Below are positions 46,040-54,982 of a stretch of DNA of 64,000 nt, piece after piece. How positions within the stretch are numbered: the stretch's first letter is position 1; the number at the start of each line of letters is the position of its first letter. The translations under genes and the position numbers were made by a program. The notes under the pieces are model-generated. The model was not told where the DNA came from. It worked only from the letters and a program-made list of their open reading frames with translations, and made no database searches. Origin of the DNA: Gimesia maris (lineage in GTDB: Bacteria > Planctomycetota > Planctomycetia > Planctomycetales > Planctomycetaceae); contig NZ_CP042910.1 in the NCBI RefSeq assembly GCF_008298035.1, positions 7,068,001-7,132,000 on the forward strand. Reading direction: 5' to 3'.

Positions 46040-47080
46040 GTGAGTTGGTTGCTTTGGTGCGTCCTGATCGCAATAACAGTCGAGATTATAATCCAGTACT
46101 GCATCATGCGCGCTGCTTACCCGGTGCTGTTTGCGCCGATGCCCGATCGGTTCAATCTGATCGGCACACTATCTCAACTTCCGGAAAACGACGATCGCAT
46201 TCAGATCAGAAATGTGAAGTTCCCCACCATGGATGGCCTGACTCTTCATGGATTCATCGCCACCCCCACAAACACTCTCCCGAAAGGTGTGATTCTCTTC
46301 TGTCATCCTTTTAAGTCCACAGGAAGAATTGCACTCTTCCAGTGTCAAGGATTACTGAACGCCGGCTTTGCTGTCTTTGCATTTGACTTTCGCAACCATG
46401 GTGAAAGTGATACCGACCCCCGCTACCAGTCAATACACTGGCTTTCACAGTATGAACTCAATGATACCAGATCAGCCATTCAATATCTGCGAACTCAACC
46501 AGAACTTTCGGTGTTGCCACTGGGTATGCTGGGCATGAGCCGCGGGGCGGGAACTGCACTTGCGGTTGCTGCAAAAGATCCTGAAATCCAGTTCGTTGCC
46601 TGTGAAGGTGCCTTTCTGAATGAAGAACTCTTTCTGGATCATGCCATTCGCTGGGGAGAGCGTTTCCTGCCTCCCCTGTTTATTCAAATCGTACCTACGT
46701 CAGAAGTCATCCGCGCATTTCGGATCATGATCTGGTATTCACAACGTCGTCAGGGATGTCGCTATATCAATCTGAAACCACGCGTCAAAGGTTTGAAGAA
46801 TCGAAACCTGTTGTTTTTCACAGGCGAGAAAGACCAGAGTGTCGTCCCCCGGATGACTCAATTGATTGTGAAGCGGATCCCTGATGCCCACATCACTGTC
46901 TGCTCTTTACCAGGAGCCATTCACAATGCAGGCCGCTTCGCTCAACTGGAAAAATTTGACTCGACGTTGATCGACTTTTTTTCACGAATGGTCGAATCCA
47001 GCTCCCCGGTAAAAGAACTCGAATTCTCAAAACGGATGACTGCTCCTGTTGATCCTCTTTCCAGTAAACGGTCCGCCTGA
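46040..47080 (+). CDS. Membrane-anchored alpha/beta hydrolase
   Basis: About 346 residues. I chose the GTG at 46040 because AGGGAG lies six bases before it; a TTG 33 bases upstream is in frame but has no ribosome-binding site. An N-terminal membrane helix (about residues 3-24, LLWCVLIAITVEIIIQYCIM) is followed by an alpha/beta hydrolase domain with the lid-type loop, FRNHGESD (about 123-130), the nucleophile elbow GMSRG (about 167-171), and a late FTGEKDQSVVP for the acid and HNAG for the catalytic His. Substrate unknown; esterase or thioesterase activity would fit the family. It follows the FabF gene by 331 bases, so a link to that pathway is only a possibility. Confidence 0.8.
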   Translation: MSWLLWCVLIAITVEIIIQYCIMRAAYPVLFAPMPDRFNLIGTLSQLPENDDRIQIRNVKFPTMDGLTLHGFIATPTNTLPKGVILFCHPFKSTGRIALFQCQGLLNAGFAVFAFDFRNHGESDTDPRYQSIHWLSQYELNDTRSAIQYLRTQPELSVLPLGMLGMSRGAGTALAVAAKDPEIQFVACEGAFLNEELFLDHAIRWGERFLPPLFIQIVPTSEVIRAFRIMIWYSQRRQGCRYINLKPRVKGLKNRNLLFFTGEKDQSVVPRMTQLIVKRIPDAHITVCSLPGAIHNAGRFAQLEKFDSTLIDFFSRMVESSSPVKELEFSKRMTAPVDPLSSKRSA

Positions 47081-47449
47081 TCTGAGTTATTCCAGACGAC
47101 GAGTCTACCAGACTGTGTCCAGTCTCATTGCCCTCTGGACGTGGACTGGCTTTTTTGATCACTGTTGTGTTTACCAACGGCATTAAGGTTACTGCCTATT
47201 TGACAGCGAGTGCACGGGGATTATACGGATTGATTAAATTCACCCTGATTGCCGCGAACTCTAACAGTGATCCTATCTATCAAATATAAAACAACTTATA
47301 ACCAGAGCTGTTTTTCTTTATGACAATGGTATCTGATTTGCTTAACCTGAAGTACACAAAAGCTATTTGCAGGATTTTCGTTTCAAGCTAAGGTTATCAT
47401 AAATGTCCGCTGTTGCGGCTACCTTCCGGATTATTTGGTGGGATGTCAC
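47081..47449. other. Spacer between the hydrolase and response regulator genes
   Basis: A 369-base AT-rich region between plus-strand genes. No ORF, RNA gene or convincing promoter pair was recognised. GGTGGG lies about 7 bases before the regulator's ATG. Confidence 0.3.
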
Positions 47450-47869
47450 ATGGTTATTGCCAGATCACAGGCTCCGTATCAGCTACTGATTGCCGATGAT
47501 GATTCCGGGTTTCGCGCGGTGCTCAAGGAAGTACTGGCCCCTTATTTCAGACTGTTCGAGGCTGAATCGGGCGAGGAAGCCGTTGAACTGGTGGAGCAAA
47601 TCTCTGTCGATATCGTCCTGCTGGACATGCACATGGACATTCTTACCGGTCTGGAAGCCGTACGCCTGATGAAACAGATCAATGCGATGCTTCCCTGCAT
47701 TTTGATTACCGCAGATGCGACTGAAGAATTACGACAGGATGCTTCCGAAGCCAAAGCCTACGAAGTTCTTTCTAAGCCTGTCAAACGTCAGGAATTAGTA
47801 ACCACGGTCTCTCATGCGCTGGTTGACACCTACCATGACCCTGATGTAACGACCTGGCTGGGAAATTAG
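47450..47869 (+). CDS. Receiver-only response regulator
   Basis: About 139 residues, from the ATG at 47450 (MVIARSQAPYQLLIADDDSG); an in-frame TTG 15 bases upstream is less likely. It is a CheY-like receiver domain with no output domain. The acidic pocket is in ADDDSG (about residues 15-20), the phosphorylated Asp in LLDMHMD (about 60-66), the Thr/Ser switch in LITADA and the Lys in LSKPVKR (about 111-117). All catalytic residues are present, so it should be phosphorylatable. No histidine kinase is adjacent, so the partner is elsewhere. It probably acts by protein-protein contact. Confidence 0.88.
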   Translation: MVIARSQAPYQLLIADDDSGFRAVLKEVLAPYFRLFEAESGEEAVELVEQISVDIVLLDMHMDILTGLEAVRLMKQINAMLPCILITADATEELRQDASEAKAYEVLSKPVKRQELVTTVSHALVDTYHDPDVTTWLGN

Positions 47870-48083
47870 ACCTGGTCCTGCTGTACGGGCCTGCCCCGGT
47901 CTGCTGTATGATCAGCTGGGGAACAGGGACATTTTCCGCAGACTCCACTTTTCATAAACTGCGGAGTGAAGTACACTTCCAGACAAAATTGAAATTCTTA
48001 TAAAGCATCACTGCCACCTGCATTCCTGGTCACATTGTGGAACAATAGACGTCAGCAGGTTGAGCGGCGGAAAGGAGTCTGCC

Positions 48084-49424
48084 ATGCCATTTGTACCAAC
48101 GCGGTTTATCCATGCCAGTAATCTAAGACTGGACCATCAGGCGCAAGGGGTCGGCGCAGTTTCCAATGAGTCACAGGCCATCCTCGAAGATTGCACGCTC
48201 GAAACGTTTTCCCATCTGATCGATGCCTGCCGGGAACATGAAATTGATTTTCTACTCCTGAGCGGCAACTCCTTTATTGCAGATGACTTCAGCATACGTG
48301 CCCGTATAGCATTAATCGAAGGCTTTCAAAAACTGGCTTCCGATCAGATTCAGGTTTTCATCGTACCGGGACAACACGATCCTCTCAGCGCCTGGGACCT
48401 GCAGTACACCTGGCCTGCCAACATCACATTCCTCTCCCCCCAGGATCGTGATGTCATCGATATTCTGCGTGATGGCGAAACTATTGCCACACTGCAGATT
48501 CTGGGATCGGCTCATCGTAAATCTTCATTGCCTCTGAAACTGAATCAGCGCAATCAGCTGTTTAATAAACAGGATGAACGTGCTCTCTCCATCGGATTGA
48601 TCGCAGCAAACCTGCCAACAGATCACTCTGATATTACGGGCGATACCACTCAGGCGATTCCGCTTTCTCTGTCGGATGAATATTTGCCAGCCGAATGGCA
48701 ATCAGATGAAGCCAATGAAGTTTCAGTCGATTATCTGGCGCTCTGTAAAGGCACGCAGAGTCATACGTTCGAAATGCATCCCGGTGTCGCCCATCATCCG
48801 GGAACAGCACAGGGACTCAATTTCGGTGAGCACGAACAAAACGGAGTCACCCTGGTCACTGTGGGCACAGAAGCGCAGCTGGAGCAGCGGACACTGCGAC
48901 TGGCGACAGTCCGCTGGCAGGTACTGGAACTGGACCTGCAACCGGAACTCTCCCGCGCTCAACTGATTCAACACATGCAGCAATCACTCCTGTCTCAAAT
49001 CAGAGGCAACTACGAAAAACTGTGGATGGTACGCTGGCTGTTCCAGGGATCGGGTGAACTGTTCGATTCACTTCGAAGCTTCAAACATCAGAGCAGTCTC
49101 AGTAATGAACTGGCACTGACCGTGAAAGACCGACTGCCGGTCGGCATTGAACAATCGTTTTACCTGCAGTCAGAAAACAGAGAGCTTCGCGGGACCAATT
49201 CCACTTTGTCTCAGTTGTTTCAAACTCAACTGGATCGGTTCAAGACGGAGACAGAACTCCCACTGAATCAGTTACTCGCACAAGCCTCTCACCTGGATCA
49301 AAGCTGGGTACACCGCCTGAATTCGGTCACCGAACAGTTGAACGATCAGCAGATCTTCAACGCAGCCCTCCACAATGGACAAACATGGCTCGATGTTTCA
49401 TCGGATGAGGAAGTACACGTATGA
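48084..49424 (+). CDS. Degenerate SbcD/YhaO-like metallophosphoesterase
   Basis: About 446 residues; the ATG at 48084 has AAGGAG seven bases upstream. The protein follows the SbcD/Mre11/YhaO layout: an N-terminal phosphoesterase-like fold followed by a helical C-terminal region. Every metal motif is changed. Canonical DLHLD reads NLRLD (Asn13, Arg15), the GD motif reads GN (Asn62), GNHD reads GQHD (Gln97, His98 kept), the distal HxN motif reads IAAN (about 173-176), and GHxH reads KGTQSH (about 222-227). It should not bind the two catalytic metals. Its last 4 bases overlap the start of a giant SbcC/YhaN-like ATPase, so the two are translationally coupled and likely form a complex. Confidence 0.8.
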   Translation: MPFVPTRFIHASNLRLDHQAQGVGAVSNESQAILEDCTLETFSHLIDACREHEIDFLLLSGNSFIADDFSIRARIALIEGFQKLASDQIQVFIVPGQHDPLSAWDLQYTWPANITFLSPQDRDVIDILRDGETIATLQILGSAHRKSSLPLKLNQRNQLFNKQDERALSIGLIAANLPTDHSDITGDTTQAIPLSLSDEYLPAEWQSDEANEVSVDYLALCKGTQSHTFEMHPGVAHHPGTAQGLNFGEHEQNGVTLVTVGTEAQLEQRTLRLATVRWQVLELDLQPELSRAQLIQHMQQSLLSQIRGNYEKLWMVRWLFQGSGELFDSLRSFKHQSSLSNELALTVKDRLPVGIEQSFYLQSENRELRGTNSTLSQLFQTQLDRFKTETELPLNQLLAQASHLDQSWVHRLNSVTEQLNDQQIFNAALHNGQTWLDVSSDEEVHV

Positions 49425-52400
49425 AAATTACCAGAATCCATGTAAACCAGTTTGGGAACTGGCAGGACCTGAATCTTGCTGCACTCGATCCGGGAATCAA
49501 TGTATTCTACGGCCCGAACGAAACGGGTAAATCGACGCTGATGCGCATGATTCGCGGCATCCTTTATGGTTTTCAGTCCGACGAGTTGCGCGAACATTCA
49601 CGCGTTCCCGATTCCGTACCCTGGTCTGCGCTGTTGGATATCCGTCACCAGGGACAGTTCTACGAAATTCAGAGACAGACAACTGCGAATGGCAGAGGTC
49701 ATTTTTCGTTCCAGAGTCAGTCCAGGGGAACCTCTGGCACTGAGCTTTTGACCTCGCTTCAGTCTGGGGTGAATGAAAGTGTTTATGAAAATGTATTTGC
49801 CATCGGATTGAATGAACTTCAGGAACTGGGAACTCTGCACGGCGATCAGGTTGCACAGCATATCTATGGTTTGACACTTGGACCGGAAGGCCAGGCGATT
49901 CTGGATGCATCCAAAGCAGTCAGTCATTCACGACAATCACTATTAAGCCGCGATGCCAAATCAGGAAAACTGCCAGACCTGTATCAGCAGCTGCAGGAAA
50001 TTGATGCGAAACTGGCTGACCTGAAACAGCAGTCACAACGTTTCTTCAATCTCTCCGACGATCTGCAGAAAGTCCATGCTGAATCGGACAGTCTGAAAAA
50101 ACGGAAATCAGGACTACAGTACCAGATCCGCGGGCATCGTTTCCTGGATCGTGTCTGGAAACCGTGGCAGGAAGTGCAAGACCTGCAGCAACAGTTGAAA
50201 CAACTTCCTGTCGTCGCTGAGTTTCCGGAAGACGGCGTGAATCTCCTCAATGAATACGATCGGGAGATCAAGCAGGTAGAAACAAAACTGAACGAAATCA
50301 AAACGGAACTCAGTGGCCTGCGTAAACAAATCGAACAGGCGGAGCTGGACAATGACCTGTTAAACTTTGCTCCCAGCATACAGAGTCTGGTAGATCAAAA
50401 ACCATGGATGACCGACCTGGAACAACAGCACCAATCAGGCAACACCCGGGTTCAGGAACTGGAAACAATCCTCCAGAACTATCTGAACCAGAATAAGAAC
50501 CTGGGGAATGTCACTCATGTCAAAACTACTCCCGATAATAACCAGCGGCTGATCGAAGCTGCGCGCGAATATCGCCTTGCCGGTGCCAAGCGAAAAAATG
50601 CACACCGACGCTACAAAAAAGTTTCACGAAAATATCAACAGACTCTGGCGAGTCTGCAGGAACGGTCTGCACGACTTCTGAACGGACACTCAATCGAAGC
50701 AGAGCTGAAACGGGCGCGCGAGCGTATGAAACATCTCGAACGACTCAGCCAGTTACGGGTAAGAGAATCGGAGTTTGTGATTCGCCAGGAAGCAGCCAGG
50801 GAACAGCTGGAACGACTGCAAACCAATTCACGCCTGCCCGGCTGGGCTAAGAAAACGTTGTTCGGTTTCGCTATCGCAGGCGTTTTTCTCGTACTCGCAG
50901 GGTTCTGGCGGGGAGTCTCTGATGCGAAGCTGGTCGGATTGATTTACTGTCTGAGTGGTCTCTTCCTGGGAGGCATCACATGGGCCATTAAAAAACATTT
51001 TGAACTTGATGTGCAGGACCAGGCTGAAGAACTGCAGGATGAAAGCTGGGCACTCGACGTCCACCTGCGCGAGACACGTCAGGAAATCGAGCGTATCATG
51101 GAGGATGAGTACTTCGCACTGAAATCTCTCTCGGAAGGGCACTCACTCAGCAGCCATCGGCAGCGGGAGAGTGTACCAGCGTTAAATTTCAATGATGAAA
51201 ATATTCTCCGTACCGATCTCCTGCATGAACTGGCTCTTAAGATTGCTGAACTGGAACAGCTGGAAGTTGACCAGCAGCAAGCCCAGAAAACGCGTCAATT
51301 ACTGGTCAAACTGAGGAATCGCTCCCAGGAAATTCAGCGAAACTTCAGCAGCAAACGGCATGAGTGGTGCGAATGTCTTAAACAACTGGGATTGACCGAA
51401 ACCCTCAAAGTGGATGACGCGTTTCGGATGTGGCATCAGGTTTCACAGGCGAACCTCTACCGGAATCAGCGTGAACTGGAACAACAGAAAATCAAGCCCT
51501 GTGGCGATCTGGTTGACATGTATTTCAATCGAGTCCGCGAATTAAGCCTGCGAATGAATCGTCGTCAACAGAATACAGAGAACCCTTTTGAACAGGTTGC
51601 CACATGGGAACGCGAACTCGAAACCATTTCAAGCCAGCGTGAAGAACGTGCGCGGTTGATGAAACAAGAACAGCGACTGCGTCAGGAAGCAGACGCTCTG
51701 AAGTTGAAGCGAGAGGAATTCAGCCACCTGCGTTCTACCCTGCTCATTCAGGGTGGAGCTGCCAGCCGCGAAGATTTCCTGAAACGGGCCGCCTCGATGA
51801 CAGAACGGATTCAGATCGAAAAAACTCTGGCAACGGCACAGCGGGAGCTGGAGCGAGCCAGTCAGTCTGAACAGGAAATGGCAATTGTGGAAGAAGACCT
51901 GCTGAATTTTGATGCCGAAGCAAATGCCGAACACCTGGAAATGCTCAATCTCGAACTGGAAGATATCGAACAGGATCTGGTCACGACTGCAGAAAACATG
52001 GGTCGTCTGAAACAGGATTACCAGAATGCGAAAACGGATCGCAGCGCAGTCCAACTGCGATTTCAGCGCGAGCAGATACTCGAACAGATCAGACAGGCCA
52101 GTGAAGAATGGTTTACGACAGAGCTTTCTGCCGTCGGACTTCAGAAACTACAGGCAGAATTTGAACGCACCAGTCAACCGGAAACTCTCGCGATTGCTTC
52201 TGATTACCTGAGGCAGCTGACCAATGGAAGATACTGTAACATCTGGACTCCCCTGGGTGAGCAATACCCCAAAGTGGATGACAACGAAGGACACACGCTC
52301 ACGGTCAGCGAATTGAGCAGTGGTACGCGGGAACAGCTCTTCCTGGCAATCCGACTGGCCATGGTCGAACGTTTCCGTAACAACGGTGTGGAACTACCCA

Positions 52401-53650
52401 TGGTGCTGGACGATGTCCTGGTCAACTTTGACCAGAGCCGAACACAGGCCGCCATTGAAACCCTGATCTCTGTCGCAGAGAAAGGTCAGCAGATTCTGTT
52501 TTTCACCTGCCATTTGCACCTGACCCATCTGTTTGAAGAACAAGGGAAACCTGCAGTCTGGCTTACAGAGGAAAGCTCAAAACAGGAAACCTCATCTCCG
52601 AGACTCTCGCAGTTGCCTGTGGCGACTGAACAGCAACTGCAGCCTGCTCCTTCGAACCAGTCCTCCACAGCCGTTCTCGAAGGCCCGCTGCCAGCGGAAC
52701 CGATTTATCAGCTGGAATGGTCGTCCCCCCTTCACGAGTTGTCTTCTCTCAACCAGTTTCAGGTTCAAAAACTGAATCAGGCCGGGATTCATTCAATTGC
52801 ACAGCTCCTGTCTCAATCGGCCGATGAGCTGTCTACACGGTTAGCAGAAGAAATCTCTGCAGGGCTGATTTTTGAATGGCAGAGTCAGGCTCGTCTGGCG
52901 TCCTGCATTCGGGGAATCAAACCACAACAGGCGGCGTTTCTCGTCCAGTGTGGAATCACAGAACCGGGCGATATCACCAGCATGTCCTGCACGGAACTCT
53001 GGTCCCTCATCGATTCCAGCCTCCCCGCAGAGACGAGTGTCACTGAAGCACTCGTACAAGAATGGTTTCAGTCTGCACACCAGGCGCGAACATTTCAACT
53101 GCAAAAACCAACTCCCACAGAACAGAAACCTCAACAACCTGCACCACAGGAACGACGTGATTATCGCCGGGACGGCTCGCATTCTGACTCAGGAAATACG
53201 AAGCCCATCACCCCGCCTTTTTATCTGAATCGTTCCATGCCCGTTGAGCAGGCTCCTTCCATTGGCCCGAAAACCGCACATCGTCTGGAAAAAGTGGGGA
53301 TCTTCTCGGTCAATGATTTCCTGGAATGTAATCCAGAGAACGTCGCGAATCAGTTAAACGTTTCTCATATTAAAGAACGCACTATTCGGATCTGGAAAAA
53401 ACAGGCGAAGCTTGTCTGTTGTGTTCCCGGGCTGCGCGGCCACGATGCACAGATTCTGGTTGCCTGTGGATTTTATGAACCGGATCAGATTGTCCGTACT
53501 TCCCCGCAGGAATTATATGGCAAAGTAAAATCGTTCGTCAAAACGAGCGAAGGACAACAGATCATACGCGGTGGAAAAAGGCCGGACTTCAATGAAATCA
53601 CCGACTGGATTCAATGGTCTCAAAAAGCCAGAAAGCTGCATGCTGCCTGA
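49421..53650 (+). CDS. YhaN/SbcC-like ABC-type ATPase with membrane hairpin and two DUF4332 domains
   Basis: A 1409-residue ATPase of the SbcC/Rad50/YhaN class. Walker A is GPNETGKST (about residues 31-39), the ABC signature region is ELSSGTREQLFLAIRLAMVE (about 963-982), and Walker B is LPMVLDDVLVNFD (about 989-1001). Long coiled coils lie between (about 180-460 and 530-910). Instead of a zinc hook, the middle carries two hydrophobic segments, LFGFAIAGVFLVLAGFW and LVGLIYCLSGLFLGGI (about 485-525), which look like a membrane hairpin. After the ATPase two DUF4332-like domains follow (about 1105-1215 and 1275-1405), predicted helix-hairpin-helix DNA-binding modules. It overlaps the degenerate SbcD-like gene by 4 bases. 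Confidence 0.82.
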   Translation: MKITRIHVNQFGNWQDLNLAALDPGINVFYGPNETGKSTLMRMIRGILYGFQSDELREHSRVPDSVPWSALLDIRHQGQFYEIQRQTTANGRGHFSFQSQSRGTSGTELLTSLQSGVNESVYENVFAIGLNELQELGTLHGDQVAQHIYGLTLGPEGQAILDASKAVSHSRQSLLSRDAKSGKLPDLYQQLQEIDAKLADLKQQSQRFFNLSDDLQKVHAESDSLKKRKSGLQYQIRGHRFLDRVWKPWQEVQDLQQQLKQLPVVAEFPEDGVNLLNEYDREIKQVETKLNEIKTELSGLRKQIEQAELDNDLLNFAPSIQSLVDQKPWMTDLEQQHQSGNTRVQELETILQNYLNQNKNLGNVTHVKTTPDNNQRLIEAAREYRLAGAKRKNAHRRYKKVSRKYQQTLASLQERSARLLNGHSIEAELKRARERMKHLERLSQLRVRESEFVIRQEAAREQLERLQTNSRLPGWAKKTLFGFAIAGVFLVLAGFWRGVSDAKLVGLIYCLSGLFLGGITWAIKKHFELDVQDQAEELQDESWALDVHLRETRQEIERIMEDEYFALKSLSEGHSLSSHRQRESVPALNFNDENILRTDLLHELALKIAELEQLEVDQQQAQKTRQLLVKLRNRSQEIQRNFSSKRHEWCECLKQLGLTETLKVDDAFRMWHQVSQANLYRNQRELEQQKIKPCGDLVDMYFNRVRELSLRMNRRQQNTENPFEQVATWERELETISSQREERARLMKQEQRLRQEADALKLKREEFSHLRSTLLIQGGAASREDFLKRAASMTERIQIEKTLATAQRELERASQSEQEMAIVEEDLLNFDAEANAEHLEMLNLELEDIEQDLVTTAENMGRLKQDYQNAKTDRSAVQLRFQREQILEQIRQASEEWFTTELSAVGLQKLQAEFERTSQPETLAIASDYLRQLTNGRYCNIWTPLGEQYPKVDDNEGHTLTVSELSSGTREQLFLAIRLAMVERFRNNGVELPMVLDDVLVNFDQSRTQAAIETLISVAEKGQQILFFTCHLHLTHLFEEQGKPAVWLTEESSKQETSSPRLSQLPVATEQQLQPAPSNQSSTAVLEGPLPAEPIYQLEWSSPLHELSSLNQFQVQKLNQAGIHSIAQLLSQSADELSTRLAEEISAGLIFEWQSQARLASCIRGIKPQQAAFLVQCGITEPGDITSMSCTELWSLIDSSLPAETSVTEALVQEWFQSAHQARTFQLQKPTPTEQKPQQPAPQERRDYRRDGSHSDSGNTKPITPPFYLNRSMPVEQAPSIGPKTAHRLEKVGIFSVNDFLECNPENVANQLNVSHIKERTIRIWKKQAKLVCCVPGLRGHDAQILVACGFYEPDQIVRTSPQELYGKVKSFVKTSEGQQIIRGGKRPDFNEITDWIQWSQKARKLHAA

Positions 53651-53675
53651 TACGATCAGCAATACAGATCAAAAT

Positions 53676-54914
53676 TTACTTCAGGATCAGATTGCGTCTT
53701 AACAGATTGAGCGCCGCTTTCGTGACACGGCTTTTGGCAATCGCCCGATTGACCGTCAGACCGATTTCTTCCACCCATTCTGTCTCACGATTCGCTAATG
53801 CAACGTAAGCCTGGGGAACCAGACTCGGGTCCTGCCACGACTGATGTGGATCAAGCAGAATTGCTAATGCAAAGTCGCTGTCAAATTTTTCTCTTGTCGC
53901 CTGCGCAATCTGAGCTGCTCCTTCTGCATCAAATCCAACCGTATCCTGTTCCTGATTTGAGTCCAGGTATTTGCTGATCAACTGAAACCGGGAAACAATT
54001 CCCCCTGCATACCAGTCAGTGGAACCATTCACTTCGGTCAAACGATAGGAAAGCAACCCTCCGGTACCACATTCACAGGTCGCCAGTGATTGCTGTCTCT
54101 GGCTGAGCAGCAGCATTACGATATGTTCCAGCTCCTCGTCTTCATAACCAAAGATAAATTCCCCGAGTCGCTCCTGAATCAATGCATGCGTCGCAGCAAT
54201 CTTCTGTTCACACTCCTCAATCGAGCTCCCCATGGCTTTGATCCGCAGAGTAATCGTCGCTTCATGTGCCGTGATTCCCACTTCCGGATCCCGACCTCGA
54301 CTCGTGATATCGCCCAGCAACTCTTCTGTCTTTGATTCCCCCACGCCGAAACAGTTGATTCTCGCAAAGCGAATCATGTTCGTGCCACGAGTCACTCGGG
54401 GTAATACCGACTGATAAAACATCGGCTTCATTTCTGAAGGAACGCCCGGCATCGCGGCAATCAGCGAGACTGATTCCCCATCAATCCGTGGGACTTCCAT
54501 CCAGATTCCCGGGGCGGTTCCATGTTCATTCTGAATCGGTTCCGCGCCCTGGGGAAACATCGCCTGAATGCGATTCCGCTCAGGCATTTCACGCGAACGC
54601 TTCTGAAACATCGCCTCGATGATCTCCATGGATTTTTCATCCAGCACGAGATCTGTCTCTGTTAATTCTGCCAGAGCCTGTCGGGTCAGGTCATCCAGCG
54701 TGGGTCCCAGCCCTCCTGTGATCAAAATCAGATCGGAACGCTGCACGGAGAGTCGAAACTGCTCTGCAATTTCATCCAGATTGTCGGCGATCGTGGTATG
54801 AAAATGAGTAGAGATGCCGATCGCAGCCAGCTCTGTGCTCAGCCACTGACTGTTGGTATCGAGTTTTTCGCCATTTGTCAGTTCACTGCCAATCGCGATT
54901 ATTTCTGCTTGCAT
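53676..54914 (-). CDS. CinA-like protein with degenerate amidase domain
   Basis: About 412 residues from ATG 54914 (MQAEIIAIGSELTNG), the start used by most CinA; an ATG 21 bases upstream is also in frame. The N-terminal COG1058/MoCF-like domain is complete in appearance: IAIGSELTNG (about residues 5-14), ITGGLGPTLDD (about 65-75) and a later AMPGVPSEMKPM. The C-terminal CinA domain is altered. The canonical AESCTGG motif reads CECGTGG (about 275-281), so the catalytic Ser is Cys, and the later SGIAGPxGG loop is missing. Pyrophosphatase activity on ADP-ribose is possible; NMN amidase activity is doubtful. It ends 25 bases from the giant ATPase, in convergent orientation. Confidence 0.85.
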   Translation of the reverse strand: MQAEIIAIGSELTNGEKLDTNSQWLSTELAAIGISTHFHTTIADNLDEIAEQFRLSVQRSDLILITGGLGPTLDDLTRQALAELTETDLVLDEKSMEIIEAMFQKRSREMPERNRIQAMFPQGAEPIQNEHGTAPGIWMEVPRIDGESVSLIAAMPGVPSEMKPMFYQSVLPRVTRGTNMIRFARINCFGVGESKTEELLGDITSRGRDPEVGITAHEATITLRIKAMGSSIEECEQKIAATHALIQERLGEFIFGYEDEELEHIVMLLLSQRQQSLATCECGTGGLLSYRLTEVNGSTDWYAGGIVSRFQLISKYLDSNQEQDTVGFDAEGAAQIAQATREKFDSDFALAILLDPHQSWQDPSLVPQAYVALANRETEWVEEIGLTVNRAIAKSRVTKAALNLLRRNLILK

Positions 54915-54982
54915 TCCTGTATCCAGTAACAACATGGGAGAATCACTGTTCCGGCAGTGATGTACTGTTTTTTCCCCAGCGA

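Noticed and set aside
47894-47921. CCCC...GGGG hairpin after the response regulator
   Set aside because: The stem is short and has an asymmetric internal loop, so I do not call it a terminator.
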